From contig CP136061.1 of the NCBI GenBank assembly GCA_032622095.1, positions 195,346,935 through 195,410,934 of the forward strand: DNA of 64,000 nt. Reading direction: 5' to 3'. This document shows, piece by piece, positions 63,490-64,000 of the stretch. This DNA comes from Siphonodentalium dalli. Lineage: Eukaryota > Mollusca > Scaphopoda > Gadilida > Siphonodentaliidae. The notes beneath the pieces were generated by a model. The model had not been told where the DNA came from. It did not search any database and saw only the letters and a program-made list of their open reading frames with translations. A program made the translations under genes and the position numbers. The first letter of the stretch is position 1, and the number at the start of each line of letters is the position of its first letter.

Positions 63490-63770
63490 TAACTATATCC
63501 TATGTTTATGACGATACACCTGTATAGTGTTTGGTTTGATTGGTTCATTGGTTTGAAAAGGAATTAACCCTTCCTGTACATTTCATAGTTACTTGCTATC
63601 AGATGAAATAATTCAAAAACTTTTCATATGATCTTCCTCATATTCCTTATTAGGTTTATCTTGGCACATGTATGCACCATTCACCTGTATGGATTTAGGT
63701 ATTAATTTATTGTTGGTTTTGAAAATTAGAATAAATCTTCCCTCCAGGCGCGTGCTATCAATATCAAACT
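63490..63770 (+). repeat. Degenerate repeat, right piece
   Basis: CACCTGTATAGTGTTTGGTT and CACCTGTATGGATTTAGGTA match CACCTGTATAAGTTTTGGTA in the left piece at 62510-62778. Confidence 0.5.
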
Positions 63771-64000
63771 CAAATATTGGCTAGCGATCGAATACGAATT
63801 ATCTGCAATGTGCTGTATTGTTTCAACTGGGCAGACAATAGTAAGTTAACTCTTCCACTGTGAACCATGTGCATTAATGAACAATCTATTAAGCAACCAT
63901 TTAATATTCTTATATAATTAGAAGTGATGTTCTGTTTTGAGAATACCTCTAAAATCACCTGCATCTCAGATATCAGATAGTCCAGGAGATACTGGTCGAT

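Overview
The window looks like animal nuclear DNA, probably from a lophotrochozoan invertebrate and most likely a mollusc. This is inferred from short phase-consistent exons with GT/AG borders, introns packed with fold-back MITEs, a SINE-like tail, and exon peptides that match metazoan IQSEC and urocanase proteins. There are no bacterial operons, CRISPR arrays or recognisable tRNA/rRNA genes.

1-26,679: the 3' half of an IQSEC (BRAG/Schizo) Arf-GEF gene on the + strand, in nine exons. They encode the end of the Sec7 domain, the PH domain, and a short Ser-rich tail ending in a class I PDZ ligand (-TEV). The introns are dense with fold-back families, named here A (TA-flanked), B, C/D/E/F/G (mostly TTAA-flanked, piggyBac-like ends) and L.

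26,680-36,293: intergenic DNA with more copies of these families, a ~750-bp inverted-repeat element (I) and a GC-rich minisatellite at 32,924-34,080. At 36,294-36,419 lies the first coding exon of a urocanate hydratase (UROC1-like) gene on the + strand. No further UROC1 exon was found in the window.

37,900-44,311: tandem and inverted repeats, then an older inverted-repeat element (about 43,690-44,317, continuing beyond 62,242).

44,318-62,241: the main finding, a 17.9-kb giant palindromic element. Its two near-identical inverted arms of about 8.46 kb (44,318-52,782 and 53,780-62,241) surround a 997-bp unique centre. It starts TGCTGC, ends GCAGCA, and is flanked by the 6-bp direct repeat CTACGG. 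Removing it rejoins an interrupted inverted repeat of the older element, so it looks like a true insertion. Each arm carries a compact intronless gene for a 173-aa protein with two PC4-like segments, a broken IAP-like BIR/RING pair, and an unknown ORF. The centre holds a broken, diverged paralogue of the 173-aa gene. No transposase, integrase or polymerase is visible, so it may be a non-autonomous or decayed member of an undescribed large DNA-element or virus-derived family. 62,248-64,000 is repeat-rich flank.

Gene cooperation: IQSEC (Arf6 activation) and UROC1 (histidine catabolism) are unrelated neighbours. In the giant element, an ssDNA-binding-type protein beside IAP-like pieces suggests a selfish or viral gene set, but that is inference.
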